Of a stretch of 64,000 nt of DNA, positions 10,915-22,045 are shown one piece after another. Made by a program: the position numbers and the translations under genes. Where the stretch lies: assembly GCA_016110215.1 (NCBI GenBank), contig JADWQD010000024.1, forward strand, positions 94,673 to 158,672. Reading direction: 5' to 3'. Source of the stretch: Capronia americana (Eukaryota; Ascomycota; Eurotiomycetes; Chaetothyriales; Herpotrichiellaceae). Every line of letters starts with the position of its first letter. Within the stretch, counting starts at the first letter, position 1. The notes beneath the pieces were generated by a model that saw nothing but the letters and a program-made list of their open reading frames with translations, had not been told where the DNA came from and did not search any database.

Positions 10915-11490
10915 GTCACATCGGAGTGGTTGAGAGTTGGAGTGGCAAATTGAAGTTGAGAGTTGAGAGTTGAGAGTTGAGAATTTGGAGTGGTTGAAAA
11001 TTCGAGTGGTGCAGAATCAGAGTGGTTAAGAGTTGGAGTGGTGTAAATTTGGAGTGGTGCAGATTTGGAGTGGTGCAGCTAGAGTGGTCAGAATTGCAGT
11101 GGTGCGGAGTGGTGCAGAATTAGAGTTTGGCTGCAGCTCGGACTTGGTTGAAAATTCGAAATCCGAGTGTCGCTGCAGATCCGAGTTGGGCGAAAACTCT
11201 AATTTCCGCACACGCCAAATTCGCACCACTCCGCACCACTGCAGTTCCGCACCACTTCAACTTTCAACCACACTCCGACTTGCCATTTGCCACCACTCCA
11301 ATTTACCACCACTGCAGTTTCGCGCAACACCAAATCTGCACCACTCCAACTCTGCACCACTTCAATTTTCAACCACTCCAATTCACCACCACTCCGATTC
11401 TGCACTCCGATTCTGCACCACTCCAATTCTGCACCACTCCAACTCTGCACCACTCCAACTCAACCACTCCAAATCTGCACCATCCCTCGC
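10915..11490. repeat. satellite array in inverted arrangement
   Basis: G-strand units (GTTGGAGTGGTGCAG type) run from about 10915 to 11115, and C-strand units (GCACCACTCCAATTC type) from about 11200 to 11480, so the two halves are complementary. The centre (11115-11200) carries the TTTGGCTGCAGCTCGGACTTG module in two orientations. Long ORFs across it are repeat translations. Confidence 0.85.
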
Positions 11491-11578
11491 TGCCGTCATA
11501 CCTTATTGCCGCCATACTGTAGTCACGTACGGTATGTGTAAGTTGGGGGCGGTGTTGGGTCATCAGCATCTCTTGTTG
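11442..11578. repeat. 137-bp dispersed repeat, copy 2
   Basis: Matches 6581-6717 over its whole length by eye. It overlaps the C-strand satellite on the left; on the right the match stops at TCTTGTTG, where sequence of the Gypsy relic begins. Confidence 0.9.
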
Positions 11579-11689
11579 GATATCCATCACTTGCTGGTTC
11601 TTTTGTTCGGTCTCTGAGATTGTAGCGTGCATTTTGGTCAGGGCCTTGGATAGGCTGTCTTGCGCCCATTCTTGGTGAACCCGGGCCTT

Positions 11690-14600
11690 ATGCGATTTTG
11701 ACGACGCTGTTGTCAACCGCACGTCTGACCTGGTCGATTCTCATCCCTTCCTTCTCCTTCTTTCCTTTCTCGATATCGTCGTGCAGTAGCAGTGCCACTT
11801 TTTCTGTTCTCCCCAGTTCGTTCACCACCTTCACACCGGCCTGCGTGTTCACAGCAAACTTCCCCTTCTCGCTGCGGGGCGTCTCGTGCCGCTTTCTGGC
11901 CCGTTCTCGTGACATACCCGTCGAGGTCAGAAGGTCTTTGCGGAGGAATCTCGCGAGCATCTCAGCAGGGCGTTGTAACACTCCCCGTATCACTTGAGGG
12001 GCGATCAGGTCTTCAGGCCAAGCTTCTCCATCAGGATCTGCCATTAAAGCTTCTCGGGCTCTTGCTGCCCACGCTTTCATCCCCACCGTTTGTCAAGAGT
12101 AGTTCCCCTCGATGGTTGAAGTTGTTTGGTGCAGCGAAGTGTCTTGACGTCTTATCCCCGACCTTCAATTTCCCTGCGTGCTCCTTGATCAGTTTCTCAA
12201 TTTGTGGATCTTCTGCCGTTTCGCTTTGGGGTGCTTGGTCTCGTCGCCTTCAATAGATTCTCCTGCCTCTGTCGCTTTGTCGGGAGTCTCTTCGCCGCTG
12301 TCATACTCTGGCTGATCTTTCAGTCTCTGGTACAAGCCGTCAGGTCCTTCGCTGCTTCACCGCGCTTGAGAGGTACCACTCCCAAGGCTTTCAACATGTC
12401 TGTGGCGACATCTTCAAACCAATCTTCGTCCGGGTATTTCTCTCTTGCTGATACTTCAAAACCCGTTCCGTTGCACGTTGTCTCACCTCATCCATTGTCG
12501 ACAGATGGGCTATGTATGTCGATTCCTCCAACGTTCGGTCTTCCATGGGAACTTCTTCCGCGATTTGGCAATGCAGTTGTTGAGATCTCAATTCGTCTTC
12601 AAACGTTTCCAGGGCTGAGCTGAACCTCGGGCTCCATCCGAATAGCAGTTGTGCCGTGGTGAAGCCGAGAGTTCGAGGCGTTCTTGTGTTGAGTTGCTGT
12701 ATCATGGTCGGCAGCACAAGATCCCAGTCGAATATCTGCTCCGGTGAACTTTGCAGTTGTTTCCTCAACTGTCCCAGAATCAATCGGACAGAACTCTCAG
12801 CAAGCCCCACACTCTGAGGGTGTGTAATGAAGAGTATGGGAAGCATTCCTTTCGATGGGCGTAACGGGCCGATGAACTGACATTGCGGGCATGATCGGCA
12901 GAACTGGAACACGTCTTTCGACCTTGTTGGCCACCACACAACGCCTATCGTCCGAGACATCGTGATCCGGTCACTCCAATGCCCATGCACATTGTGTAGC
13001 TTGTACAACCAGTCTGAGACTTCCGCTTTCGAGATGCACGTTGACCATCTTCCATTGCGTTCCACGTATGCCAGCTGGTTCGGTTGTGGGTCATGTCCAG
13101 GATCGTGAACTCGTCCTCGTATTCTTGTAGCGTCCTGTACTGGTCTTCGGGTCGAATGCGTGAGAGACCGTCTGCAACCACCAGTGTGTTGCCAGGAACA
13201 TGCTTGAAGTTCAACCAATACTCAGCAAATTTCCATTGCCACCTGGCCAAGCGTCCATGGGCATCGTCTCCTGTCATGGCCTTCACCAGTGCTTGATGAT
13301 CCGTGGAAGTCTGTAGCGGGTACGGAGAACTGTTCACAATCCATCGCACCTCAGGCAGCGCCTTCAGCAACGCCAGTGCCTCTCGTTCCGTAGCATTGTA
13401 CCTTGTTTCCGTCTCCGAGAAGGCCCACGACATGAACATGATGATCTTGACCGAACCCCAGTCCTTGTCGGTGATGAACTCTCCGGCTTGCAACTTCGGG
13501 CATTGGAACAGAACACCTCCAGCTCCAGTCTTCGGCTCCTCCAAAGTCATCGTCCTGGAAGCAGTGGAAAATCACGTCCTTCATCGCTGATGCCAGTGCG
13601 GGTTCTTCGTTCGGCTCTGGGATATATCCTGCCATGATGTCTTTGCACCTTGCGTATGTGCCAGCCGCTCCAGTCAAGCCTTGTCCCATTCTCGTGTATT
13701 GGAACTGACCCAGCGCCGTCAGGAAGCCCGTCTTATACTGGTGCGGTTCATAAGTCCCGATTGCCCAATATCCGTTCGTTCCGTCGGCTTGGAACTTGCA
13801 TCGGGCCGCTGGCTGTGGGAAGTATTGGTTCGATTCTCGGTAATGGGTAGTGTGATTTGATGGTAACCCCGTTCAAAGGGATGTAATTGTGAACCATACG
13901 CAGCGTGCCCGCTGCTTTCCTGGGAAACTTGGTCCTGGCCACGAACGGGGAATTGCATCTTGTGATTATTCGCTGCTTCACCATCAACGGGAGATGTCTC
14001 CTTCGTGTACAGTGGTAGGGTCGTAGGTCTTGGGATTCTTTCGTACGTCGGGATCCGGTGCTCAACCAAATCGGTCATCGCAAGGTCCATCACTTCCGTA
14101 ACAAAAAGGTCCTCCCACATCTGTAGCATGTGAGGCGAGCCTGCAGGCGTCCATTTTGGCCCGGATTGTAGTTTTGCTTTGTTTCTCCCTGGCCCAACAT
14201 GTAACTCCCATTTTTCTCTCTGTGAGTTGTCTCGTGCCATTGGCTGTGCCTGGTAAGGGTGACAAGCCGGATTGAAATTCGGATTAACCCTAACCCCCAT
14301 GTTGCTTCCAAGGGCCGAGATGCCGTAGTCATTCGAGGCTGCTTGGTTTTGCTGAGCTGCCACTCTGGACCATGCAGGGTGTGTTGACATAGCCAAGTGC
14401 AACCCCGTCAGGAAGTCTTGGCCCGTCATTGTGGTGTTGTCTCGCCCCGTGTAGGAGCCCGCACCGTATGTCTGTGACTCTGTTGTTTCGGTCTGAGACA
14501 GCTGATCTTGTCCCAGTGTGAGTGCCAATGTTGGTTGAAGCCAACGTCCGGCAGTTTCCGACAAGTTCTGAGCGGCTGACGATGAAGTGTATTGTCTGTC

Positions 14601-14942
14601 TCTCGCTGGGCCCACCGATTCCTTCCGTGGAATCTTGGTAGGGGACGATGGTGGTTCTCTGTCTCTGATCTCAGAGAAGTCTTCTAAGAGTTTGTTGTCA
14701 ACCTTCTCTTGCTCGGGTCTTGTCAAGCTTTCTTGGATTCCTTCTGATGATTCCTCGGATGATGAAGACTGTTTGAATCTTTTGTAATAGCTTACTCCAG
14801 AGTAAATAGATGATGTCCTGGTACTTGATGTTGATTCCAAGGGCTCGGGATTTGTGACACCACCACTGAACGACGCGACGGCGAGATCATCGAGATCACG
14901 GTGAGGCAACTGATACGTTCCGAATGTTCCTGTGAGAGGCAA
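11690..14942 (-). mobile_element. decayed Ty3/Gypsy retrotransposon
   Basis: Read on the minus strand. A 5' region (14942-14150) codes a Ser/Thr-rich leader of unknown role. WEDLFVTEVMDLAMTDLVEH introduces the polymerase. Reverse transcriptase follows in two frames: RMVHNYIPLNGVTIKSHYPL, then ADGTNGYWAIGTYEP, YKTGFLTALGQFQYTRMGQG, and FQDDDFGG in the place of the YVDD active site. RNase H (13550-12945) shows ERYNATEREALALLKALPE-type and STDHQALVKAMT motifs and ends KHVPGNTLVVADGLSRI. The integrase (13218-12391) has the His2Cys2 finger (HNVHGHW...CRSCPQC), but the DDE core is internally deleted, leaving only SVGLAESSVRLILGQL and LNTRTPRTLGFT. The tail runs to about 11690. Several frameshifts; no LTR pair found. 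It cannot be autonomous. Confidence 0.85.
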
Positions 14943-15234
14943 GAGGCTTGTCGCGAAGGCTTATCGCGAAGAGCTGTCCTGAGAAGCCTGGACACCGAAA
15001 TACACAAAATAGGTTCCTTGCAGTTGAACTGTTCTGGCACCGCTAGCTGCTCCTGCGGCTCTGTTTATAAATGCACGGCTTGTAGTGCATGTTGCACGCC
15101 CTCAAACCTCCTCGACGCAAGTCAAGTAATGCAGCACTAGATAGTCTTTAGATTCATCAACCCGAATCGGCATGAGGCCTGGACCGTGGAGGATCTTAGG
15201 GCTTCGGTAAGATGGAAGGAGAGCGTGAGGGTGT

Positions 15235-15500
15235 GGTAAATTGAAGTTGAGAGTTGAGAATTTGGAGTGGTGGCAAATTAAAGTGGTTAGGAGTTGGAGT
15301 GGTGCAGATTTGGAGTGTGCAGAAAATGGTGTGGTGCAAAATTGGAGTGGTGCGGAGTGGTGCAGAGTTGGAGTGGCAAATTTGGAGTGGTGCAAAATCG
15401 GAGTGGTGCAGAAAACGGCGTGTGCGGAAATTAGAGTTTTACGACGAAGAAAAAAAATAGAGTTTAGCTGCACTGCAGATCGGCAGTTGGGTGAAAACAG
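15235..15500 (+). repeat. satellite array with end module
   Basis: G-strand units, then GCGGAAATTAGAGTTTTACG, an A-tract and the TGCAGATCGGCAGTTGGGTG end module. The module lies directly against the 3' break of the FHA-kinase gene. Confidence 0.9.
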
Positions 15501-16275
15501 CCAGACCCGTGAAATCAAAGACACGCCGCACGACAGAGCTCCTCCCCTGGCCGATGCTTCTCATCAACTGCACATTCTCGTTGTCGGCTGGTGTCTGTGC
15601 CTCGGTCTGCGGCTGCGTCGGCGCGCGGATACCGACACCCCCGAATATCTCTTCCAGCTGGCCCGAACCCGTGCGATACCTGTCCACTCCGTCCCCGAAG
15701 TCCTTGGAGCTTGGGTCGACAGGCTCGACCACGAGGCGGAACTGGACGCGGGAGGTGGCCTTGATGATGATGGGCTGGTCCTTGCCGCGGAGGAAATCGG
15801 AGCCGCCGACGACACGCTCCGTGTTGAAGAACGGCCCTATGTCCTTGCCGCCGTAGTTGACGGTCGTTCCGACGGTCGAATTGAGGTCTCTCACGACGAG
15901 GCAGTAGTCGTCGTTGAAGGTCAGGGAGAAGTGGCGATAGCTGACTCCAGGGACGTTGGGGAGCGAGATGTCTGCCAGCGGATCGCAGCCGACCTCGGTG
16001 CCGCGCTCGCCCTTGGGGATGATGTCGAGCGCAATCATGAGGCCCTCGCTGTTCTCGAGGCCGTCGTAATCGTCATCTTCGGGCTCCTCTGTCTGCCCGC
16101 GCTCGACATAAGTCCACTCATTGAGAGGCTGTGGCGAGCCCAAAGCCTGCTGACGCGATTCGATATATCGTGCTTTGTTGCTGCTCGAGTTGATGGCGAT
16201 AGTCGCTACGTCGGCCTTCTCAGATGTACCGGTGGCCGCGTACAGGTATGCGACAATGTTGTGCTGCTCTGCCAT
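15500..16275 (-). pseudogene. FHA-domain protein kinase, 3'-truncated
   Basis: ATG at 16275 opens an intronless frame. Residues about 90-160 form an FHA phosphothreonine-binding domain (YRHFSLTFNDDYCLVVRDL, NSTVGTTVNYGG). A linker follows and then the first kinase motif, LMRSIGQGRSSVVRRVFD, whose G-x-G-x-x-S-x-V is the ATP-binding glycine loop. Such FHA-kinases (Rad53/Dun1-like layout) act in checkpoint or stress signalling. Coding similarity stops right after this loop at about 15505; the last 25 residues of the open frame (to 15439) are translated satellite. The kinase domain is therefore lost. Start and promoter look normal, so a short FHA-only protein could still be made. Confidence 0.8.
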
Positions 16276-17427
16276 TGTGCCGTCTGATGTGCGGCTTGCC
16301 GAGCAATTGATTAAGGCGATGGTGAATTCCAGATGGGCAGGAGAATAGGAGTGAACGGCTGCCGGGAAATGAACAGCGGAGATACACGAGAAGAATAATC
16401 GCCCTCGCTAGCTACCTGTGGCCGCCGGCCAGAGACCAAGTCCCTGCCTGTACCATCCTGGCTGCTGTCCGTGATGTGTCTTGTTGGCGGCGTGGCATGC
16501 GTGCGCCTTTGCAGACCGGGGGCAGCGTCCCAGAGCACCGCCGTGCCAATCAAATTGGGGGCTTCTATTTCACTTCATCTCTCCTCCCCTCCATTACGAG
16601 ACCGGCCACACCCGGTCGCAACGATCTTTGTTCATGCGGGCCGTAGCTACTGTTGCAGCACTAAGACTAACGATCGGCGCTATGGCGCTACACCCGCAGT
16701 ATTATCCACTCATTTTCACTTTTCTCTTTTCTGCTGTATACCGTGTCTCACACCCGCACACTAGACCTGACAACCAGACTTCTGATACGTGGCAAGTTTT
16801 CCAGGACCCAACAGCGAAGGCTACGCTTACCATCAGGAAATACCTGTTCAGTCATTAAACGTCACGCCAAGATTTGTGTGTATGTGCGTGATTTGAAGTG
16901 CGTGAGAGCAGGAACGAGTGAGAGAGAGGGTGTGTAAGAGTGAGTGAGAGAGAGGGCGTGTAAGAGTGAGTGAGTGAGAGACACGCACGCACAGAGAGCG
17001 AGTGAGCGAGAGAGAGCGACGGTGAGCAGATGGCTCTCAGGACGTTCAAGCTCTTCCACCATTGATCTAGGTCTTCATGGGTACGATCTAGGCTACATTC
17101 ACGAGCACACACATAGTCATAGAACTGAAGGTGTTGTTTCGGGTGGGGTATAGAGTCCACCCGTCAGTATGTATTGCTGCTAACTTCATTCCCGTTCAGT
17201 GAACAGATCGCCTTGTCAATTTACCAACAACAGATATAATCGCCGAATAAACATAGCAAGAACCGCATAAGAGACGGCGCGCAGACGCGCACGCACACAA
17301 GACATTTTCATCGTGAAGGAAAACCCGCCCTTAGCAAAACCACGTTGCCAGCCCCTAGTCAAGAAACAGTAATGCCAGGTGAGGAGGAGGCAATGGACAG
17401 GTGTCAACGTATGGATTGGGGAGATAC
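16276..17427. other. intergenic, simple repeat
   Basis: Holds the presumed promoter of the FHA gene and a GAGAGAG/TGTGTAAGAGTGAGTGAG simple repeat (about 16905-17015). No gene recognised. Confidence 0.5.
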
Positions 17428-18351
17428 TCAGCCACGAAGAACGCCCATATCGACAAGCGCCTTGACCACCTGCTCGGCGCCGACATCCTTACTGCTGCTG
17501 CTGCCGCCGCCGCCAACAAAGACCTTATGGGTAGTAGACCCGTCCGACTTCTTCTGCTCGTGATAGTAGGTCCCGGCCGGGGGGTCCGTGTCGCCGGGCG
17601 CGGAGGCAACGTTCCAGCCCGTGGGGACTAGGCGCCCCTCCCCGCCGGCGAGACGGCCGACGGAGACGCAGAGGGTGAAGGGCTCGCCGCCGTCGCCGTA
17701 CTGCACCTCGATCTCGGCCGTGGCCGCGTCCTCGCGCCCGCGACAGGCGGAGAAGTCGCCGAGCTCGAGGGCGAGCTTGTCGGCCAGCTGGTTCTACTCG
17801 AGGTAGTCGGCGATGTCGCCGAGGAAGCCGGCTGGGATCGCGTCGGCGGCAATGGGCAGGGGTCCCTCGGCGAACTCGAAGGGGACCTAGGCGCCGTCGT
17901 GGAGCTTGAAGAAGGTGGGGTGGAGCTTGGTCAGGTCGACGTCTGTGACCGCGGTGGCCTTGGCCCACTTGTAGCCCGTGTTGCCGGCGTCGGTCTCGAG
18001 GCGGATCGTGCCGTCCGGGAGCACGGTGTGGCGGTGCAGAGAGTGGAGGCGGAAGTGGTCGCCCATGGAGTGGCGGTCGATGATATTCAGGAGACCCTTG
18101 AGGTTCTTGGCAATCATCTTCTGCACCTCGGTGTTGTCCTTGGTCTGGAGCTCGGTCTGCTCCGCAACATGGGGAAGGGAGTTGTACCTGCCGGGCGGAT
18201 CATTGATAAGCAAGGGGGACGGGAATGGAACCCTACGTGGGCTGTGACTGGGCACTTACGTCGAGCGCGACGTGTCCAGTTGGGGAACGTCAAGGGGCAC
18301 CCCGAGGCCTGGGATGCTCAGGGGGGTGATGGAGACGGGTGATGCGGCCAT
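17428..18351 (-). pseudogene. hypothetical two-exon protein broken by two TAG codons
   Basis: ATG at 18351 starts exon 1 (30 codons plus 2 nt; MAASPVSITPLSIPGLG). Intron 18188-18259 (72 nt) has a GTAAGT donor and GGCAG acceptor, and joins ...SRS-T-YNSL in frame. Exon 2 then reads through to TGA at 17428, except for in-frame TAG at 17887-17889 (after FFKLHDGA) and at 17794-17796 (after IADYLE). Frame, spacing and codon use are intact on both sides of each stop. The predicted full product is about 280 residues, hydrophilic, with a Gly/Ser run near the end (VFVGGGGSSSS). Family not recognised. Sequence changes CAG or TGG to TAG would explain both stops, so this looks like a young pseudogene. Confidence 0.7.
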
Positions 18352-19098
18352 TGTGGCTGACGGTGCAGTGCTTGTTGGTGAGGTGTAGGGGGCAGGTGGA
18401 AGCGAGACTTGGTAATATCGTCGTTGCAGAGGGCTTGGAAGCGTTTATCTGCTGTTTGCGATGGGAGGAAGAAACACAAGTTGAGGGATTGATCTGGGGT
18501 TTAAATACACATCGCTGCGATGTCTTTGGAGGCTGGAATATGGCAAACTCGGCCCATCAGGACGTCTTTGCATGCAACCGACGCAAACTGAGCTTTCGAC
18601 GCATAGCTAGCTGCAGAGTTTGTACGACTGGCATATGAAGCCGATGCAGTCAGAGTGGTGTTGCAGCGTCAATATCCCTCCTCGAGCCACTCATCCGGTG
18701 CGTCTATGTTATGTTGGCATTTTGCCGCGAGATGTCTGGGCCGTCCTCCGCGAGGGATGCCTGTTGGTTGCTATCGCATGATCGAGGTGGCTGCTCTAAG
18801 GACCCTGGATGTAACCCAGCCTGCTGGCCCTTCGTATACGTGTCGGACACGGATAGGGTATTGGGGTATAGGACCCTTATCTCGCTAACTCTGACATGAG
18901 CAAGCAACGCCCATCGTCCAGCTCCACACTGCTTCTGTCGTGTCTGACATGGGTTGCGTGCTTTGACCCAGGCTATCCTAGCCCATTTAATTCCATCTCT
19001 CCTTCCCCCCTTCCTCCCACTTCCCCCCTCTTCCCGTTGCCTGCCGGGTTGCCTTGTCGCGTTCTCTGCCTTTTTCTTTCTGCCGAGCCAGAGCACCA
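18352..19098. promoter_or_regulatory. divergent promoter region
   Basis: Lies between the minus-strand gene starting at 18351 and the plus-strand ORF at 19099. A CT-rich tract (about 18985-19075, with TTCCCCCC and CCCCTCTTCCC) precedes the plus ORF in the manner of fungal core promoters. No other feature seen. Confidence 0.4.
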
Positions 19099-19227
19099 AT
19101 GACACCGAAACAAGACATCCTCAAGGACGCGGACTTGATTGCCCTCCTGGACGGTCAGCTCGCAAGGTTCAGGGATGGCGCCTTCCCCCTAAGCGCCGAG
19201 GAGACCCGACGACTGAATGACAGCTAG
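19099..19227 (+). CDS. small ORF, 42 aa, hypothetical
   Basis: ATG at 19099 directly after a CT-rich tract; the product starts MTPKQDILKDADLIALLDG and ends LSAEETRRLNDS before TAG. Its regular amphipathic helical character (Leu/Asp/Glu/Arg) looks protein-like rather than random. No family known. A GTACAG follows the stop directly, so a spliced longer form is not excluded. Confidence 0.35.
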   Translation: MTPKQDILKDADLIALLDGQLARFRDGAFPLSAEETRRLNDS

Positions 19228-19312
19228 GTACAGATACCAAAAACTCTCCCCCAGTACAAGTCGCATCTCATTATCTTGCTCTATTCCTAACGCGCCACTG
19301 GTTCTAGACCGA

Positions 19313-19783
19313 TTATCTCGTAACGAGCCGGTAAGACGACTGGCCCGTGATGGCACAAGTCTGGCCCGGCCCCAGGATGATGAGGTGGTATTCGTCAGCC
19401 AGCCCCATGCCGGTGGCGACGATCTCGCTCGAACAGTCCTGTGCGTCGCCAGCCACCCTCACTGATCCCTCGCCGCTACGTGTCATGACTAGGACGGCAC
19501 ACAGGGTGCGGCCGTTTGCTTCAAGCGAGCCATGCGGCAGATAGTACGTGTCATTTCCCGACGAGACGTCGTGGAGCGTCACGCCATGGCCACACTAGAG
19601 ATTGACATTACCATGAGGAGTGGCCAGAAGCAAAAGGGCGGTTGGGGTGCAGTGTTGGAATACGGGGTCGTGTTGGTTGGACGAGTGAGATTGAGAGCTA
19701 TGTTTTTTTTTTACCTTTGACTGGATCTCCTGCTGGAGCTTGCTTTCGTTCGTGGCTATTTCGTTCCGGATGCGCACCTTCAT
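19313..19783 (-). CDS. small hypothetical protein, two exons, 116 aa
   Basis: Exon 1 (19715-19783) codes MKVRIRNEIATNESKLQQEI and ends QSK. Intron 19595-19714 (120 nt) begins GTAAAA and ends CTCTAG. Exon 2 (19313-19594) continues CGHGVTLHDVSSGNDTYYLP and ends SSYRLVTR. Joining is in phase 0. The first 23 residues form a short charged helix; the rest looks like a small beta-rich domain with no signal peptide or membrane segment. No family recognised. It sits downstream of the APH-like gene on the same strand, but 636 nt away. Confidence 0.5.
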
Positions 19784-20419
19784 AGCCGCTAATGCAGGAG
19801 TTGTTTATTCTGTCGTGCAGACGTGGCACATGAGGGAGGCGTTGGCTGGCTTCCTGTGGGCGGGGTGGAGGGTAGGAGAGACGAGATGAAAAATAAAAAT
19901 GAAACCATAACATAAAAAGATCAGCAAGATCAAACACGCGCATACTCCAGTATAAAAATAAATGAATATACCCCAAAAGACCCCTACCACGTAGCATCGA
20001 GACGCACGTGCCGCAGTAGTGCCACAAGCCAGGGTCTTTCATTGGTGCAAATTTAGACTTAGGTCTCGGGCATGTCCTAGACTTAGTCCTAGACATACAG
20101 GCTACAACGGTCGCTAACCTAATTTCATCTGACAAAAGTTCCTGCCTGCACATTCGTCAGCCGGAGTCTGGATGGCCGCTACTATCGAGCAAGGGTACGG
20201 TATCTGTGAGCAAATTGTGAACGGCACCGCATCTGTGGAGCATTGTGCGAGGTATTCTGGATATGATTTGCAGACACATGTTCACTTGGTTGGGTGAGTG
20301 TGGCGCGTGTTAATGCATGCTTCTACCTCGAACTACACAGTACGTGCTAACCACTACCCGACTATGACCCCCTTGTCCCAACACCCCGCCACCTTCACTG
20401 GGGGGTCAGAGCCCGCACG
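19784..20419. other. intergenic
   Basis: AT-richer spacer with an A/T-rich stretch at 19885-19970. It holds the 3' end region of the APH-like gene. No gene seen. Confidence 0.5.
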
Positions 20420-21496
20420 CTAAGAAAACCCTTCGCAGGTTGCCCGGAGGACCGCCTCGAGGTACCGCAGACTAGGCTCTCCCTCCCCGGCAGGAAGCTG
20501 GTTCCCGGCCTTGTCGTACTGCCAGCCATTGCCTAGGAAGAGGCCAACCAGTCTAGCGGTTTCAATGCGCTGCTTGTCATTGTCCGAGATGGACCCTATG
20601 CCGCGATACAGCTCGTCGTAGAATATGGCACGGAGTTCCTCGTGATTGGCGTGGTAGACGTGGTCGGTCAGTCCGCTCTCAGAGTCCCTGGTAGAGACCC
20701 CCAGCATGTTCTCGACTGCCCCGAGTGACATGCCAAACGGGCTGATTTGCGCCTGCGCCCAGTCACAGATGCCCATCAGTTTGCCTGTCTTCGGGTCCAC
20801 GTGGATGTTGTTCTCGAGGAGGTCGATGTGGTTGGGCACGAGGGGCCAGTCGACGGCTAGCAGATAGGGGAGGGCTGAATCGAGCCGATCTATCACCGGG
20901 CGAAAGCGCTCTGGGAGTCCCGTCGATAGCTGCAGGAGCTGGTTCTTGTACTGGGAGTACAACGCCCGCCGGTCTGGCAACGGCATTGCCTCTGGGGTCT
21001 TGCGCCATGCCGAAGCAAAGAACCTATGTCACGAGGGTGTCAGCTGGACAATGTTCCTGGTTGCTCGGCCGGGAGAGGGACTGGGCAAGATATACTGAGC
21101 AAAGTCCTTGAGGGTTTGTCGCAAGAGGCGGCAGTCATTCTGGTGTGGACTTTTGCGGGCGAGATATAAGGATACCCCTCCCACATTTTTCATCGTGTAG
21201 ACATGGAGGTCCCCCAACTTGCCACTGTCACTATGCCATGGCATGTAGCCATCGTAGGCTTTTTCGACATGACCGAGAAACGGCAAATCGAGGCCGGCGT
21301 TGGCGACTCGAAATTGAACAACGTATTCCCCAGCGATGACGGTGTAACTGCTCCCGCCCTGGACGGATGAGGGTGCAGTAGTCTCTCCCGTGACACTTTT
21401 GGCCAGTTCGTCACATTCCTGCTGTGTCGGACTGCCGTCTGCTGAAAAGAACTGGGATATCTGATAATCTCTGAGGTGCGCAATTATGTTGTCCAT
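20420..21496 (-). CDS. aminoglycoside-phosphotransferase-like (APH) family kinase, 334 aa
   Basis: Exon 1 is 21096-21496 (MDNIIAHLRDYQISQFF...). Intron 21024-21095 (72 nt) has a GTATAT donor, CTGAC branch site and ATAG acceptor. Exon 2 is 20420-21023. The join gives KDFAQ-FFASAWRK in frame. The N-lobe has YTVIAGEYVVQFR, the strand with the expected basic residue; the C-lobe holds LVPNHIDLLENNIHVD (in place of the usual HGDLHxxN catalytic loop, with Asn-His for His-Gly) and the DFG-like metal site GICDWAQAQISPFG. Fungal genomes carry many such APH/choline-kinase-fold proteins of unknown small-molecule substrate. The frame is complete with TAG stop, so it is probably functional. The loop variation leaves substrate and even activity open. 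Confidence 0.8.
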
Positions 21497-22021
21497 TGTT
21501 ACGGTGACCCGATGTGAGTGTTGGAACGCGTGTTATCGATTTTATGATGATGAAGCTGCTGTGAAGAGAAGAGGAAGGAGGCCGAGAAGCTGGTGAGGGG
21601 ATGGTGGCAATTTTAAGGTCAGCCGCGGGCGGGTACTCATGGCGGCGGTGAGGTGGCTGGGAACCCCTGCCTGATGTGTGACTGTTGTGACGGGATTCAT
21701 TCATGCTTCTGGTCAGCATTAACTCCAGCTGATGCCGCCTGATCAAGGCCTCCTATACCGCTGGTCCCATGTTCATAGCCAGCCAGGCAGAAGACCACCA
21801 CTGCCACTCGACGAGCGGCAAGCCAACAATCTATCCCCGAGGCCAAGACCTTCTCCCGCTACCCTGCTTCTGCACCGCCCATAAGCCCAACTACTTTAGT
21901 AGGAGCGTCAGGCTCGGTCTCGTCGCCTTCTCGCGTTTCCTTAACGTCAACCCTTTTCTCTGTCCCGTTCACACATCGCAACTCCATCCCTACCAACCAG
22001 ACACAGCTCTACCAGATCACG
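21497..22021. promoter_or_regulatory. intergenic; CT-rich promoter of a lost gene
   Basis: The left part is upstream of the APH-like gene. The right part (about 21880-22020) is pyrimidine-rich and leads to ATG at 22022. Confidence 0.35.
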
Positions 22022-22045
22022 ATGGATGATCTTCAGACCCGGACT
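22022..22045 (+). pseudogene. gene start cut off by satellite
   Basis: ATG at 22022 after a pyrimidine-rich promoter opens MDDLQTRT; at 22046 satellite units (AGTGGTGCAGAGTTGGAG) begin. It looks like a true 5' end whose body was lost. Product unknown. Confidence 0.35.

Noticed and set aside
11033..11617. Long ORFs with His/Ser/Asn/Thr-rich repeats
   Set aside because: They are translations of satellite units, which lack stops in several frames.
13827..13860. tRNA-like GGTTCGATTCTC box B
   Set aside because: No box A or cloverleaf around it, and it lies within Gypsy reverse-transcriptase coding sequence.
17525..17968. 147-codon Arg-rich ORF
   Set aside because: Out-of-frame shadow over the GC-rich coding sequence of the gene at 17428-18351.
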